Below are positions 1 to 6,056 of a DNA stretch of 27,917 nt, in pieces; positions within the stretch are counted from its first letter, which is position 1, and each line of letters opens with the position of its first letter. The DNA comes from a virus. Position numbers and translations under genes: made by a program. Under the pieces are notes generated by a model. That model did no database searches. It saw only the letters and a program-made list of their open reading frames with translations, and was not told the origin of the DNA. The stretch lies in IMG/VR virus record IMGVR_UViG_3300008055_000273, positions 1 through 27,917 of that record. One strand, 5' to 3'.

Positions 1-2
1 CC

Positions 3-380
3 GCGGCTGTGCGCGCGGGCGTGCAGGACGTCGACTACGCGCTCGAACTGCTGCGCCGCAAGATCCGCAACAAGACGCCGGAAGAGCTCAAGACCTTCAA
101 CGAGACGGAGTTCTTCGCGAAGGAACTGCGCACCAGCCACCCGTACCTCTACGGCGTGGTCGATCGCCCGGTGTCGACGACGCCCGCCACGCCGCCCGCA
201 GCGCCCCCGCCGCCCAAGGGCGTGCCGACGTCGATGCCGGCGTCGGGCCTGGCGCAGCCCCCCGACAACGGTGGTGGGCTGGCCGATGGCGGTCCCGTCG
301 ACGCGCGCCGGCTCTCGTCCGAGGAGTACAACAAGCTCCTCGCGCGCGTCGGCATCCGCAGGCCCGTTCCGGGGATGTGA
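3..380 (+). CDS. C-terminal part of a probable capsid-assembly protein (partial)
   Basis: The frame is open from the first bases of the window, so the true start is probably upstream; a GTG at position 9 could start a 123-residue protein but nothing marks it as the real start. The visible part has a charged helical segment of about 50 residues (LELLRRKIRNKTPEEL, then FFAKELRTSHPYLYG), a Pro/Ala/Gly-rich linker and a short charged end. I recognise no family. Its position just before the major capsid gene is where scaffold, protease or portal genes usually lie, and a helix plus disordered linker would fit a scaffold-type protein, but that is inferred from context only. Confidence 0.6.
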   Translation, partial: AAVRAGVQDVDYALELLRRKIRNKTPEELKTFNETEFFAKELRTSHPYLYGVVDRPVSTTPATPPAAPPPPKGVPTSMPASGLAQPPDNGGGLADGGPVDARRLSSEEYNKLLARVGIRRPVPGM

Positions 381-401
381 GTCGTGGTCGGATGCGTGGG
401 T

Positions 402-432
402 CTGGCATCCTGATTTCGCGTCATGTAGAGTA
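402..432 (+). promoter_or_regulatory. Promoter-like motif upstream of the major capsid gene
   Basis: The pattern CTGGC, 14 bases, then TCATGTAGAGTA ends 44 bases before the capsid start. A similar element with the same spacing (CTGGC-N14-TCGTGTAGCGTA) lies at 7948-7978 before the tail sheath gene. It sits in a 95-base gap that also holds a small hairpin (444-449 pairing with 454-459, loop ACGA) and a GAGGA ribosome site at 464-468. Two copies before the two most strongly expressed structural genes suggest a late promoter. It matches neither a sigma-70 nor a sigma-54 consensus well, so the call rests on the paired occurrence. Confidence 0.4.
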
Positions 433-475
433 GGCCCATCACCGCGCTGACGACAGCGCACCCGAGGACAATCCC

Positions 476-1876
476 ATGCCCGACTTCTCGACGATCCTCC
501 AGACCCCGCAGGTGCGCGCGGTCGTTCAGAGCAACATCCTGGAGCGCGAGTTCCACGACGCGCTGTTCCCGCGGATGCTGTTCCGCGGAGAGGCGACGCC
601 GATCGAGTGGCCGCTCAACGTCGGCGACTCCATGATCTTCTCCGCTCCGGGCCTCATCGCCCCCGACATGCGGCCGGCGCGTCCGGGCACCGACCCGACG
701 CCCGTCACGTACTCGGTCGAGCAGTGGACGGCGCAGATCAACCAGTACCACGGTACGATCGACACCCACATGCCGTCGAGCATCGTGGCGATCATCGATC
801 TCTTCCTCCGCAACGCGCAGCAGCTCGGCCTGATGGCGGCGCAGTCGCTCAACCGCAAGGTGCGCGACGTGATGTACAACGCGGCGCTCTCCGGCTGGAC
901 GGTCGCCGACGGTGCGCAGAGCGCGACGGCGAGCCTCCGCGTGAAGCGCCTCAACGGCTTCACCCGCGCGCGCAACCCGAACGTGAGCGGCGCGTCGGTC
1001 GTGCGGTTCGATCCCGTCTCGTCGAGCAACCCGCTCGCGATCACGGTCTTCGACAACGGCGCGGCGACCTCGTTCAACGTGATCGGCTACACGCCGGACA
1101 CCCCCGGCGACGAGGTCGGTCCCGGCGTGCTCACGCTCTCGGCGTCGGTGACGAACGTGCTCGATCGCGCGTACGTCATCTCCGTCGACCGCACCTACCT
1201 CATCCGGCCGGGCGGCGGGAACAAGGTGGACGACCTGATCTCCACCGACATCCCGACGCTGGCGGACGTCCGCGAGGCGATCGCCCACTTCTGGGAGCAG
1301 AACGTCCCCGAGCACCCCGACATGCGCTTCCACGCGCACCTCGATCCGGTGTCGCAGACCAAGCTCTTCGCCGACGACGAGTTCCAGCGCCTCATGACCG
1401 CGCTGCCGGACTACTACGCCTACAAGCAGTTCGCGCTCGGCGAGATGCTGAACACGGTCTTCCTCCGCAACTCGGAGTGCCCGATCCCCTCGACCGTCAA
1501 CGGCGGCTCGACGGCGACCTTCGATCAGAGCGACCCGTTCGCGGGCGAGCTCTACACCAACGGCACCACCAGCGGCCTCAAGGTGCACCGGATCCTCTTC
1601 ACGGCGCAGGGCGGCGTGATGGAGTACTGGCAGAACCAGGACGCGCTGATCACCGAGGCCGGGCTGACCGGCGCGGTCGCCGAGCCGCGCATCTCGAACA
1701 ACGGCATCGAGATCATGTCGGACCGGATCCAGCTCATCATCCGGTCGCCGCTCAACCGCATGCAGGACATGGTCGCCGTCTCGTGGCGCTTCGTCGGCGA
1801 CTGGCCGGTCCGCACGGACGCCGCGACCGGCGACGCGAGCCGCTACAAGCGGTTCCTCACGATCGAGCACGCGTGA
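476..1876 (+). CDS. Major capsid protein
   Basis: A 466-residue protein that probably forms the head shell. Length, position after a scaffold-like gene and overall character fit an HK97-fold major capsid protein: an N-terminal region resembling an E-loop (FRGEATPIEWPLNVGDSM), a long central helix rich in Gln, Ala and Leu (LFLRNAQQLGLMAAQSLNRKV), and a C-terminal part with alternating beta segments (IEIMSDRIQLIIRSP). The general look recalls capsid proteins of the N4 gp56 type, but I cannot confirm that. The ATG follows GAGGA by 7 bases. A promoter-like motif lies upstream and a long structured non-coding stretch follows. There is no sign of truncation. Alternative: another abundant head protein. 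Confidence 0.8.
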   Translation: MPDFSTILQTPQVRAVVQSNILEREFHDALFPRMLFRGEATPIEWPLNVGDSMIFSAPGLIAPDMRPARPGTDPTPVTYSVEQWTAQINQYHGTIDTHMPSSIVAIIDLFLRNAQQLGLMAAQSLNRKVRDVMYNAALSGWTVADGAQSATASLRVKRLNGFTRARNPNVSGASVVRFDPVSSSNPLAITVFDNGAATSFNVIGYTPDTPGDEVGPGVLTLSASVTNVLDRAYVISVDRTYLIRPGGGNKVDDLISTDIPTLADVREAIAHFWEQNVPEHPDMRFHAHLDPVSQTKLFADDEFQRLMTALPDYYAYKQFALGEMLNTVFLRNSECPIPSTVNGGSTATFDQSDPFAGELYTNGTTSGLKVHRILFTAQGGVMEYWQNQDALITEAGLTGAVAEPRISNNGIEIMSDRIQLIIRSPLNRMQDMVAVSWRFVGDWPVRTDAATGDASRYKRFLTIEHA

Positions 1877-1883
1877 TGGCTCT

Positions 1884-1943
1884 GGGCCGCGCCGAGCGGC
1901 CCTCGCCACACCCGCCGTGGCGAACAGAGCACCCCCGGTGCTC
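1884..1943 (+). other. Three tandem perfect hairpins directly after the capsid gene
   Basis: Three 7-bp stems stand almost end to end, starting 8 bases after the capsid stop. The first pairs 1884-1890 with 1896-1902 (loop GCCGA), the second 1903-1909 with 1917-1923, and the third 1927-1933 with 1937-1943 (loop CCC). None is followed by a T run, so a classical intrinsic terminator is not supported. A role in protecting the 3' end of the capsid message, in processing, or as the 5' part of the structured RNA that follows is more likely. The third stem competes with a 6-bp pairing of 1925-1930 with 1955-1960. Confidence 0.6.
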
Positions 1944-2288
1944 ACTCGGCGCAAGCTCTGCTGCTCGTCCCTGGCATGGGGCCTTGCAGCGAGACGGAGG
2001 TCGCTTCGGGCTTCGGCCCGGACGAGCCAAGCCTCCGGGATACCCGTAGGGTTGATCGAACAAGGTCTTCGGACCGCGTTCAAGTTCACTAGCTCTTCGG
2101 AGCTCAGAGAACCCATGATCTTCCCGTGGTAGGTGATTCGGCATCTAGAAACTGGCATCGCTGCCTTATTTCCGATCCCGATAGCCTACTTGGCGGCACT
2201 GAGATCATCTTAGCCGATGACACTCATTGGGCTTCGGCCTGCGAGACGATCGAGAACCGGCTGCACCCAGAACGAGCCGTCGCCTCGT
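1884..2288 (+). ncRNA. Candidate large structured RNA between the capsid gene and the next gene
   Basis: No plausible gene covers this stretch, yet it is dense in complementary segments. An 8-bp helix (1963-1970 with 2020-2027) encloses a 5-bp hairpin (1988-1992 with 2001-2005) and GGGC-UUCG-GCCC (2008-2019). A helix 2049-2053/2110-2114 encloses GGTC-UUCG-GACC (2064-2075, itself framed by 2058-2061/2078-2081) and AGCTC-UUCG-GAGCT (2091-2104). Further hairpins are 2036-2046, 2154-2165, 2205-2220, GGGC-UUCG-GCCT (2229-2240) and 2272-2288; 2129-2133 can pair with 2185-2189. Four UUCG tetraloops closed by C-G pairs are a hallmark of stable RNA. It is not a tRNA, tmRNA or RNase P RNA that I recognise. 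Large ornate RNAs (GOLLD, ROOL) are known from phages, but I see no specific match. Ends and strand are inferred. Confidence 0.55.
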
Positions 2289-2364
2289 AAAACCGACGTG
2301 AAACCCGATCGCAGCACGACTCAATCAGAACGCGCCGCTTCCTTTCCTGCGAAGTGAGGACACC

Positions 2365-2751
2365 ATGGCCAACACCCACGATCCGCTCGCCAGCGCGAAG
2401 ATGACCGCCTCCGATGTCGAGGCGCCCGCGCCCGTCGCCCCCGCGCCCGCTGCGGGAGCGCCCGACGGCAAGCCGACGCGTCGATCGAAGGGTGGAGCCG
2501 AGTCCTCGGCTTTCGCGTCGAGCCCGGAGGCGACGGGGGCTGCCGCCTCTCCCGAGCCGCCTCTGCCGTCTCCGGGCGCTGCATCCGCGCCCACCGTGGT
2601 CTACGAGGTGCTGGAACCCTGCAAGTTCTTCTACGGGGCGAGCCTGGTCCGGCTGGCGAAGGGCAAGCGCATCTCGCTCGCGACGCACAGCGAAGACTTC
2701 ATGCGTGCGGTGGGCGAGGCGGGCGCCAAGCTGCGGCCCGTGGTACCCTGA
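2365..2751 (+). CDS. Small protein with disordered N-terminus, possible head decoration or completion protein
   Basis: A 128-residue protein. Roughly residues 1-75 are Ala/Pro/Ser-rich and probably unstructured. The last 50 residues look folded (VVYEVLEPCKFFYGASLVRLAKGKRISL, followed by a short helix and strand). ATG was chosen because GTGAGGA lies just upstream and the folded region needs this frame. It is the first gene after the long non-coding gap and precedes the neck genes, a place where decoration, adaptor or completion proteins occur. I do not recognise the family. Confidence 0.7.
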   Translation: MANTHDPLASAKMTASDVEAPAPVAPAPAAGAPDGKPTRRSKGGAESSAFASSPEATGAAASPEPPLPSPGAASAPTVVYEVLEPCKFFYGASLVRLAKGKRISLATHSEDFMRAVGEAGAKLRPVVP

Positions 2752-2764
2752 GCACGCGCGCTGA

Positions 2765-2786
2765 CCTCGGCGCGCGCCGAGGAGGA
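2765..2786 (+). promoter_or_regulatory. Ribosome-binding site partly buried in a perfect palindrome
   Basis: An 18-base perfect palindrome (2765-2782, CCTCGGCGC with its complement) lies just before the GTG start at 2792. Its 3' arm supplies the first bases of the strong ribosome site GAGGAGGA (2779-2786). Folding would hide half of that site, so translation of the downstream gene may depend on melting by ribosomes arriving from the gene before. Confidence 0.5.
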
Positions 2787-2791
2787 CTGCC

Positions 2792-3208
2792 GTGCTGACC
2801 GAAGAGGAAAAGGAACGGATCCGCTACCACCTCGGCTACGTCGAGACGTCGTTCGCGGCTTCGCTGCAGTTGGGCATCCCTCGCCCCGTGCAGACGATCT
2901 TCCTCGTCGAGCAGGCGATGACGCTCCTGACGAACGAGTACGCGCTCGATCGTGTGCGGCGCGTCCTCTTCACGCTCGACGAGATCGAGCGCAAGCTGCA
3001 GGACTCGCTCTGCCTGCTCGTCGCCGAGCAGCTCGGTGATCTCAAGCTGCGCAGCGCGACGCCGGGGCAGACGTATCCCGATCTGTTGGAGCGCGAGTAC
3101 CTGCGCTGGGCGAAGCGCCTCGCCGACATGCTCGGCGTCCCGCTCTACCCCTACTCCGATCGGTTCAAGCAGCGCGTCAACTCCGGCAACATCTCGGTGC
3201 GAGGGTGA
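2792..3208 (+). CDS. Probable head-tail connector (adaptor) protein
   Basis: A 138-residue, mostly helical protein. The GTG start follows GAGGAGGA. Helical stretches include VQTIFLVEQAMTLLTNEYAL and VRRVLFTLDEIERKLQDSLC, followed by a tyrosine-rich C-terminal end (DLLEREYLRWAKRL, LYPYSDRFKQRV). Small helical proteins at this place, between capsid and neck genes, are often head-completion adaptors that bind the portal ring. No recognisable motif proves it; the assignment comes from size, helical character and order. It ends 6 bases before the next start. Confidence 0.65.
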   Translation: MLTEEEKERIRYHLGYVETSFAASLQLGIPRPVQTIFLVEQAMTLLTNEYALDRVRRVLFTLDEIERKLQDSLCLLVAEQLGDLKLRSATPGQTYPDLLEREYLRWAKRLADMLGVPLYPYSDRFKQRVNSGNISVRG

Positions 3209-3214
3209 TCGGAC

Positions 3215-3790
3215 ATGGCCGGCTGCAACTGCTCGACGTGCGGGTTCAACCCCTGCCGCTGCGGCGGGAGCTTCACCGTGCTCTCGGGCGCGCAGTACCA
3301 GCGCTCCCTTGTCTTTTCGCTCACGCCCTGCGTCGACTCGCTGCGTGATCTCTACACCTGCCTGGGCGCCCGTGCCTATCAGGTGTCGCTGATCTGGACT
3401 CGCTGGTCTGGCGGCGAGCGCGGCGTCGGCGTCGAAGAGCTTGTGCGCCGCGAGCTCGTCCTCCCCACCCCCAAGGTCGCCGAGCTCAGTTCGCTGCGCC
3501 GCGACCTCCAGTCGATCGGCGTCGACGAAGTCGGCTCGCTGCGCGTCTCGGAGATCAGCCCTCGCTACAACGAGGACAAGCTGATCGGCCTCAGCGACGA
3601 CGGCGACCCCATCCCCGAGGACCAGAACTTCTACTGGGAGATCGAGTTCGTGCGCCCGCCTCCGGGGCTCGGTGTCCGCCGCCGCTTCACGCCGAAGTCG
3701 ACGCCGTCCTACGACCCGCTGCGCTTCCAGTGGTCGATCGACCTCCTGCGCGCGAGCGAGGAGCGCCTCCGCTCGGGAGCGATCCCGTGA
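3215..3790 (+). CDS. Probable neck or head-closure protein with Cys-rich N-terminus
   Basis: A 191-residue protein beginning MAGCNCSTCGFNPCRCGG: six cysteines in the first 16 residues, spaced like a small metal-binding knuckle. The rest is a beta-rich fold with sections such as FTVLSGAQYQRSLVFSLTPC and QNFYWEIEFVRPPPGLGVRRRF. The Cys cluster may bind zinc or form disulphides; either is inference. Position between the adaptor and the tail-completion gene suggests a head-closure or neck role. The ATG lies 6 bases after the previous stop. The stop overlaps the GTG start of the next gene, a sign of translational coupling. Confidence 0.65.
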   Translation: MAGCNCSTCGFNPCRCGGSFTVLSGAQYQRSLVFSLTPCVDSLRDLYTCLGARAYQVSLIWTRWSGGERGVGVEELVRRELVLPTPKVAELSSLRRDLQSIGVDEVGSLRVSEISPRYNEDKLIGLSDDGDPIPEDQNFYWEIEFVRPPPGLGVRRRFTPKSTPSYDPLRFQWSIDLLRASEERLRSGAIP

Positions 3791-4299
3791 GCGTCGTCTA
3801 CCACGTCAAGGCCGGGAAGATGGGGCAGTGGGCGAAGGCCCTCGGCGCTCGCCTGCGGCCGACGGTCACCCGCGCGCTGCGCCGGGGCGGGGCCCAGGCA
3901 CTCCCCATCCTGCGCGACGCGACGCGCGCCTATCCGATCAAGGCATTCGGTCACTTCATGCGTGGCTGGCGCGCCGAGCTCGTGTCCTGGGACCAACTCG
4001 ATCTCAAGAACATCGTCCACTACGCACGCTTCGTGGAGAGCGGGCGGCGTGCGGGTGCGCGGCAGCCTCCGGTGATGGCGCTCGTCCCGTGGGTCCAGCA
4101 GGTGCTCGGCGTGCCCGCGAAGCGCGCGCGCAACGTGGCCTTCCTCGTCGCGCGCAAGATCGCTCTCCGCGGCATCGCCGCTCGCCCCGTCCTGACCGAC
4201 CCGCGCGTGCAGCTTCGCGCGAGCGGCGTGATCACTCAGCGGCTTCTGGCCGACCTCGCCGCCGTGCGCGACGCCGAGCTCCGCAAGGAGCGGCGATGA
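3787..4299 (+). CDS. Probable tail-completion / HK97 gp10-like neck protein
   Basis: A 170-residue basic protein. I chose the GTG at 3787, which overlaps the previous stop as GTGA, over a longer frame starting at 3730 that would overlap the upstream gene by 61 bases. Features typical of gp10-like and virion-morphogenesis proteins are visible: a basic N-terminus, a loop with YARFVESGRRAGARQPPV, and a helical C-terminal half (VAFLVARKIALRGIAARPVL, then a final amphipathic helix). Such proteins join the tail to the completed head. The TGA overlaps the next ATG as ATGA. Confidence 0.65.
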   Translation: MSVVYHVKAGKMGQWAKALGARLRPTVTRALRRGGAQALPILRDATRAYPIKAFGHFMRGWRAELVSWDQLDLKNIVHYARFVESGRRAGARQPPVMALVPWVQQVLGVPAKRARNVAFLVARKIALRGIAARPVLTDPRVQLRASGVITQRLLADLAAVRDAELRKERR

Positions 4300-5252
4300 G
4301 CGAAGAGGTGCAGACGCGGGCGGTGACGCGGCCGGGCGATTTGGAGTCGCTGACGGATCGGCGCGACACGGACTGCCGAACGGCGATCACACGTGGGCTC
4401 GCCGAGTACCTGCGCCAGATGGAGGGCGTCGCGACGGGCGGACGCCTGATCCGCTTCGCCAAGGTGCTCGAAGCCTTCGCCGAGCCGGAGGTGCCCGCGG
4501 CCTACCCGGCTGCCGTCGTCTACGCGAGCCAGCCCGGTGCCTACGCGCCCGAGGCGGGTTTCACGCCCGCGACGATCGAGCTCCCGTCCGGGCTCACGAT
4601 GCGCAAGATCAGCGAGTTCGTGCAGCCGCTCGACCTCGAGGTCTGGTGCACAGATCCGCGCGAGCGGATGGCGTTCGTCGCAGTGCTGGAGGACTGGCTC
4701 AACCCGTCCGAGCACCAGACCGGCCTGCTCCTGGAGCTCCCGCACTACCACAACGCCCGCACCCTGATCGAAGTGCAGAACATGACGTACTTCGACTCGG
4801 GCGAGGACAACCAGCGTCGGTGGCGCAAGGCGGCGTTCTCGCTCACCGCCACGATCCCTCAGTACGTCAGCCTCGGGAAGCGACTCCCCCGGCTCACTCC
4901 CCGCATCGGTACTTCGATCGACACCGACGTCGTCACGCTCACCCCGCCGCCCTTCGCCCCGGAGGCTGCGATGCCCGTGGTCGTCTACGAGGATGGTCCG
5001 CAGGGCCCGCCTGGTCGTGAGGGCCCCGAGGGTCCGCAGGGCCCGCCTGGTCCTGGCGGCGCGGGCTTCAACTTCACGCAGGCTGCGCCCGCAACGGTCT
5101 GGACCATCAACCACAACCTCGGCTACTACCCCTCCGTCGAGTTGTTCAGTGTCGGTGGTCTGGAGATCGATGCGGACGTGCAGCATATGTCGCTCAACCA
5201 GACCATCGTCACGTTCCTGATCCCCACCGCGGGCTCTGCCCGCCTCAACTGA
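4296..5252 (+). CDS. Neck/tail-terminator-like protein fused to collagen-like and receptor-type domains
   Basis: A 318-residue protein in three parts. Residues 1 to about 225 form an alpha/beta domain (ITRGLAEYLRQMEG; LDLEVWCTDPRERMAFVAVL; a beta end ALTATIPQ-like) that resembles tail-terminator or neck proteins in position and layout. Residues about 234-255 are Gly-X-Y repeats (GPQGPPGREGPEGPQGPPGP), able to form a collagen-like triple helix. Residues about 258-318 are a small beta domain with WTINHNLG and DVQH, also found at the end of the next gene. ATG at 4296 overlaps the previous stop; an in-frame start at 3672 would overlap two genes. The product could be a trimeric whisker or collar appendage anchored at the neck. 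Confidence 0.75.
   Translation: MSEEVQTRAVTRPGDLESLTDRRDTDCRTAITRGLAEYLRQMEGVATGGRLIRFAKVLEAFAEPEVPAAYPAAVVYASQPGAYAPEAGFTPATIELPSGLTMRKISEFVQPLDLEVWCTDPRERMAFVAVLEDWLNPSEHQTGLLLELPHYHNARTLIEVQNMTYFDSGEDNQRRWRKAAFSLTATIPQYVSLGKRLPRLTPRIGTSIDTDVVTLTPPPFAPEAAMPVVVYEDGPQGPPGREGPEGPQGPPGPGGAGFNFTQAAPATVWTINHNLGYYPSVELFSVGGLEIDADVQHMSLNQTIVTFLIPTAGSARLN
4995..5052 (+). repeat. Direct repeat encoding the collagen-like segment
   Basis: A 22-base segment at 4995-5016 recurs exactly at 5031-5052, a 36-base period that codes for the repeated GPQGPPG units. Exact identity at the DNA level indicates recent expansion or strong slippage potential. Confidence 0.85.
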
Positions 5253-5259
5253 GGTCGCC

Positions 5260-6054
5260 ATGGCAAGACAGTTCCTCGTCGACATCGACATGAACAACGT
5301 CGGCAAGGTCACGAACCTGGCCGCGCCCACCAACCCGAACGACGCTGCGCGGCTCACCGACCTCAACGCGGCGATCGAGGGGCTCGCGTGGAAGGACAAC
5401 GTCCGTGCGGCGAGCACGGCGAACATCAACCTCGCCTCGCCGGGCGCGACGATCGACGGCGTGACGATGGTGTCGGGCGACCGCTTCCTGGCGAAAGACC
5501 AGAGCTCGATCCCGACGAACGGCATCTACATCTGGAACGGCGCGGCGACGCCCGCGACACGCTCCAGCGATGCGAGCACGTTCGACGAGCTCGAAAACGC
5601 GGTCGTCTCGGTCGACGAAGGCACCACGAACGCCGGAACGACGTGGCGCCAGACGCAGGTGAACGGCACGATCGGCGTGAACAACATCGTGTTCACCACG
5701 TTCGGCGTCTCGCCGCCCGCAGCGTCGGAGACGACCCCCGGCGTGATCGAGATCGCCACCCAGGCCGAGACGAACACCGGCACGGACGACGCGCGCGCCG
5801 TGACGCCGCTCAAGCTCGCGAGCTACACGGGCTTCATCCGCAAGTACAGCGCCGACGTCGGCGACGGCTCGAACACGAGCTACACGATCACGCACAACCT
5901 CGGCTCGCGCGACGTGCTCGTGCAGGTCTATCGCAACAGCGGCAGCTACGACGAGATCGTCTGCGATGTGCAGCACACGACCACCAACACGGTCACGCTC
6001 GTCTTCCTCTCCGCGCCGACCTCCAACCAGTTCCGCGTCGTCGTCACCGGCTGA
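5260..6054 (+). CDS. Tail fibre protein
   Basis: A 264-residue protein. The N-terminus (MNNVGKVTNLAAPTNPNDAARLTDLNAAI) and the following WKDNVRAAST and NGIYIWNG segments are typical of phage fibre attachment and shaft modules. Residues about 165-195 carry the common fibre motif ASETTPGVIEIATQAE followed by AVTPLKLASY. Residues about 205-264 form a small terminal beta domain with YTITHNLG and CDVQH, related to the end of the preceding protein. Function: host recognition or adaptor for recognition proteins. The ATG follows GAGG of the previous stop region by a few bases. Confidence 0.85.
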   Translation: MARQFLVDIDMNNVGKVTNLAAPTNPNDAARLTDLNAAIEGLAWKDNVRAASTANINLASPGATIDGVTMVSGDRFLAKDQSSIPTNGIYIWNGAATPATRSSDASTFDELENAVVSVDEGTTNAGTTWRQTQVNGTIGVNNIVFTTFGVSPPAASETTPGVIEIATQAETNTGTDDARAVTPLKLASYTGFIRKYSADVGDGSNTSYTITHNLGSRDVLVQVYRNSGSYDEIVCDVQHTTTNTVTLVFLSAPTSNQFRVVVTG

Positions 6055-6056
6055 TC

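Noticed and set aside
402-420. Sigma-54 promoter before the capsid gene (TGGCAT)
   Set aside because: The required TTGC part is absent at the right spacing, and the sheath copy fits even less.
1917-2132. A 71-codon plus-strand frame in the non-coding gap
   Set aside because: It crosses several hairpins, has no ribosome site and no protein-like pattern; RNA structure explains the region better.
1857-2144. A 95-codon minus-strand frame in the gap after the capsid gene
   Set aside because: It has the composition of a shadow frame and would be the only reverse-strand gene in the window.
149-2158. Long minus-strand open frame of 669 codons
   Set aside because: It lies opposite the capsid gene and its structured 3' region and is rich in Arg, Asp, Val and His, typical of the shadow of high-GC coding DNA. 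It shows no domain pattern.
2152-2189. Third copy of the promoter-like motif (CTGGCATCGCTG followed by GATAGCCTAC)
   Set aside because: The left part matches the capsid copy, but the right part is weak and the spacing is longer by about six bases; the bases also fit RNA helices.
1884-2364. Group I or group II intron, tRNA or tmRNA in the gap
   Set aside because: I found no cloverleaf, no CCA-type end, no tag reading frame, no group II domain V and no recognisable group I core; the neighbouring genes are also not split.
3672-4295. Upstream extension of the neck-collagen fusion gene to 3672
   Set aside because: It would overlap two supported genes and is Arg-rich; the ATG at 4296 overlapping the previous stop is far better.
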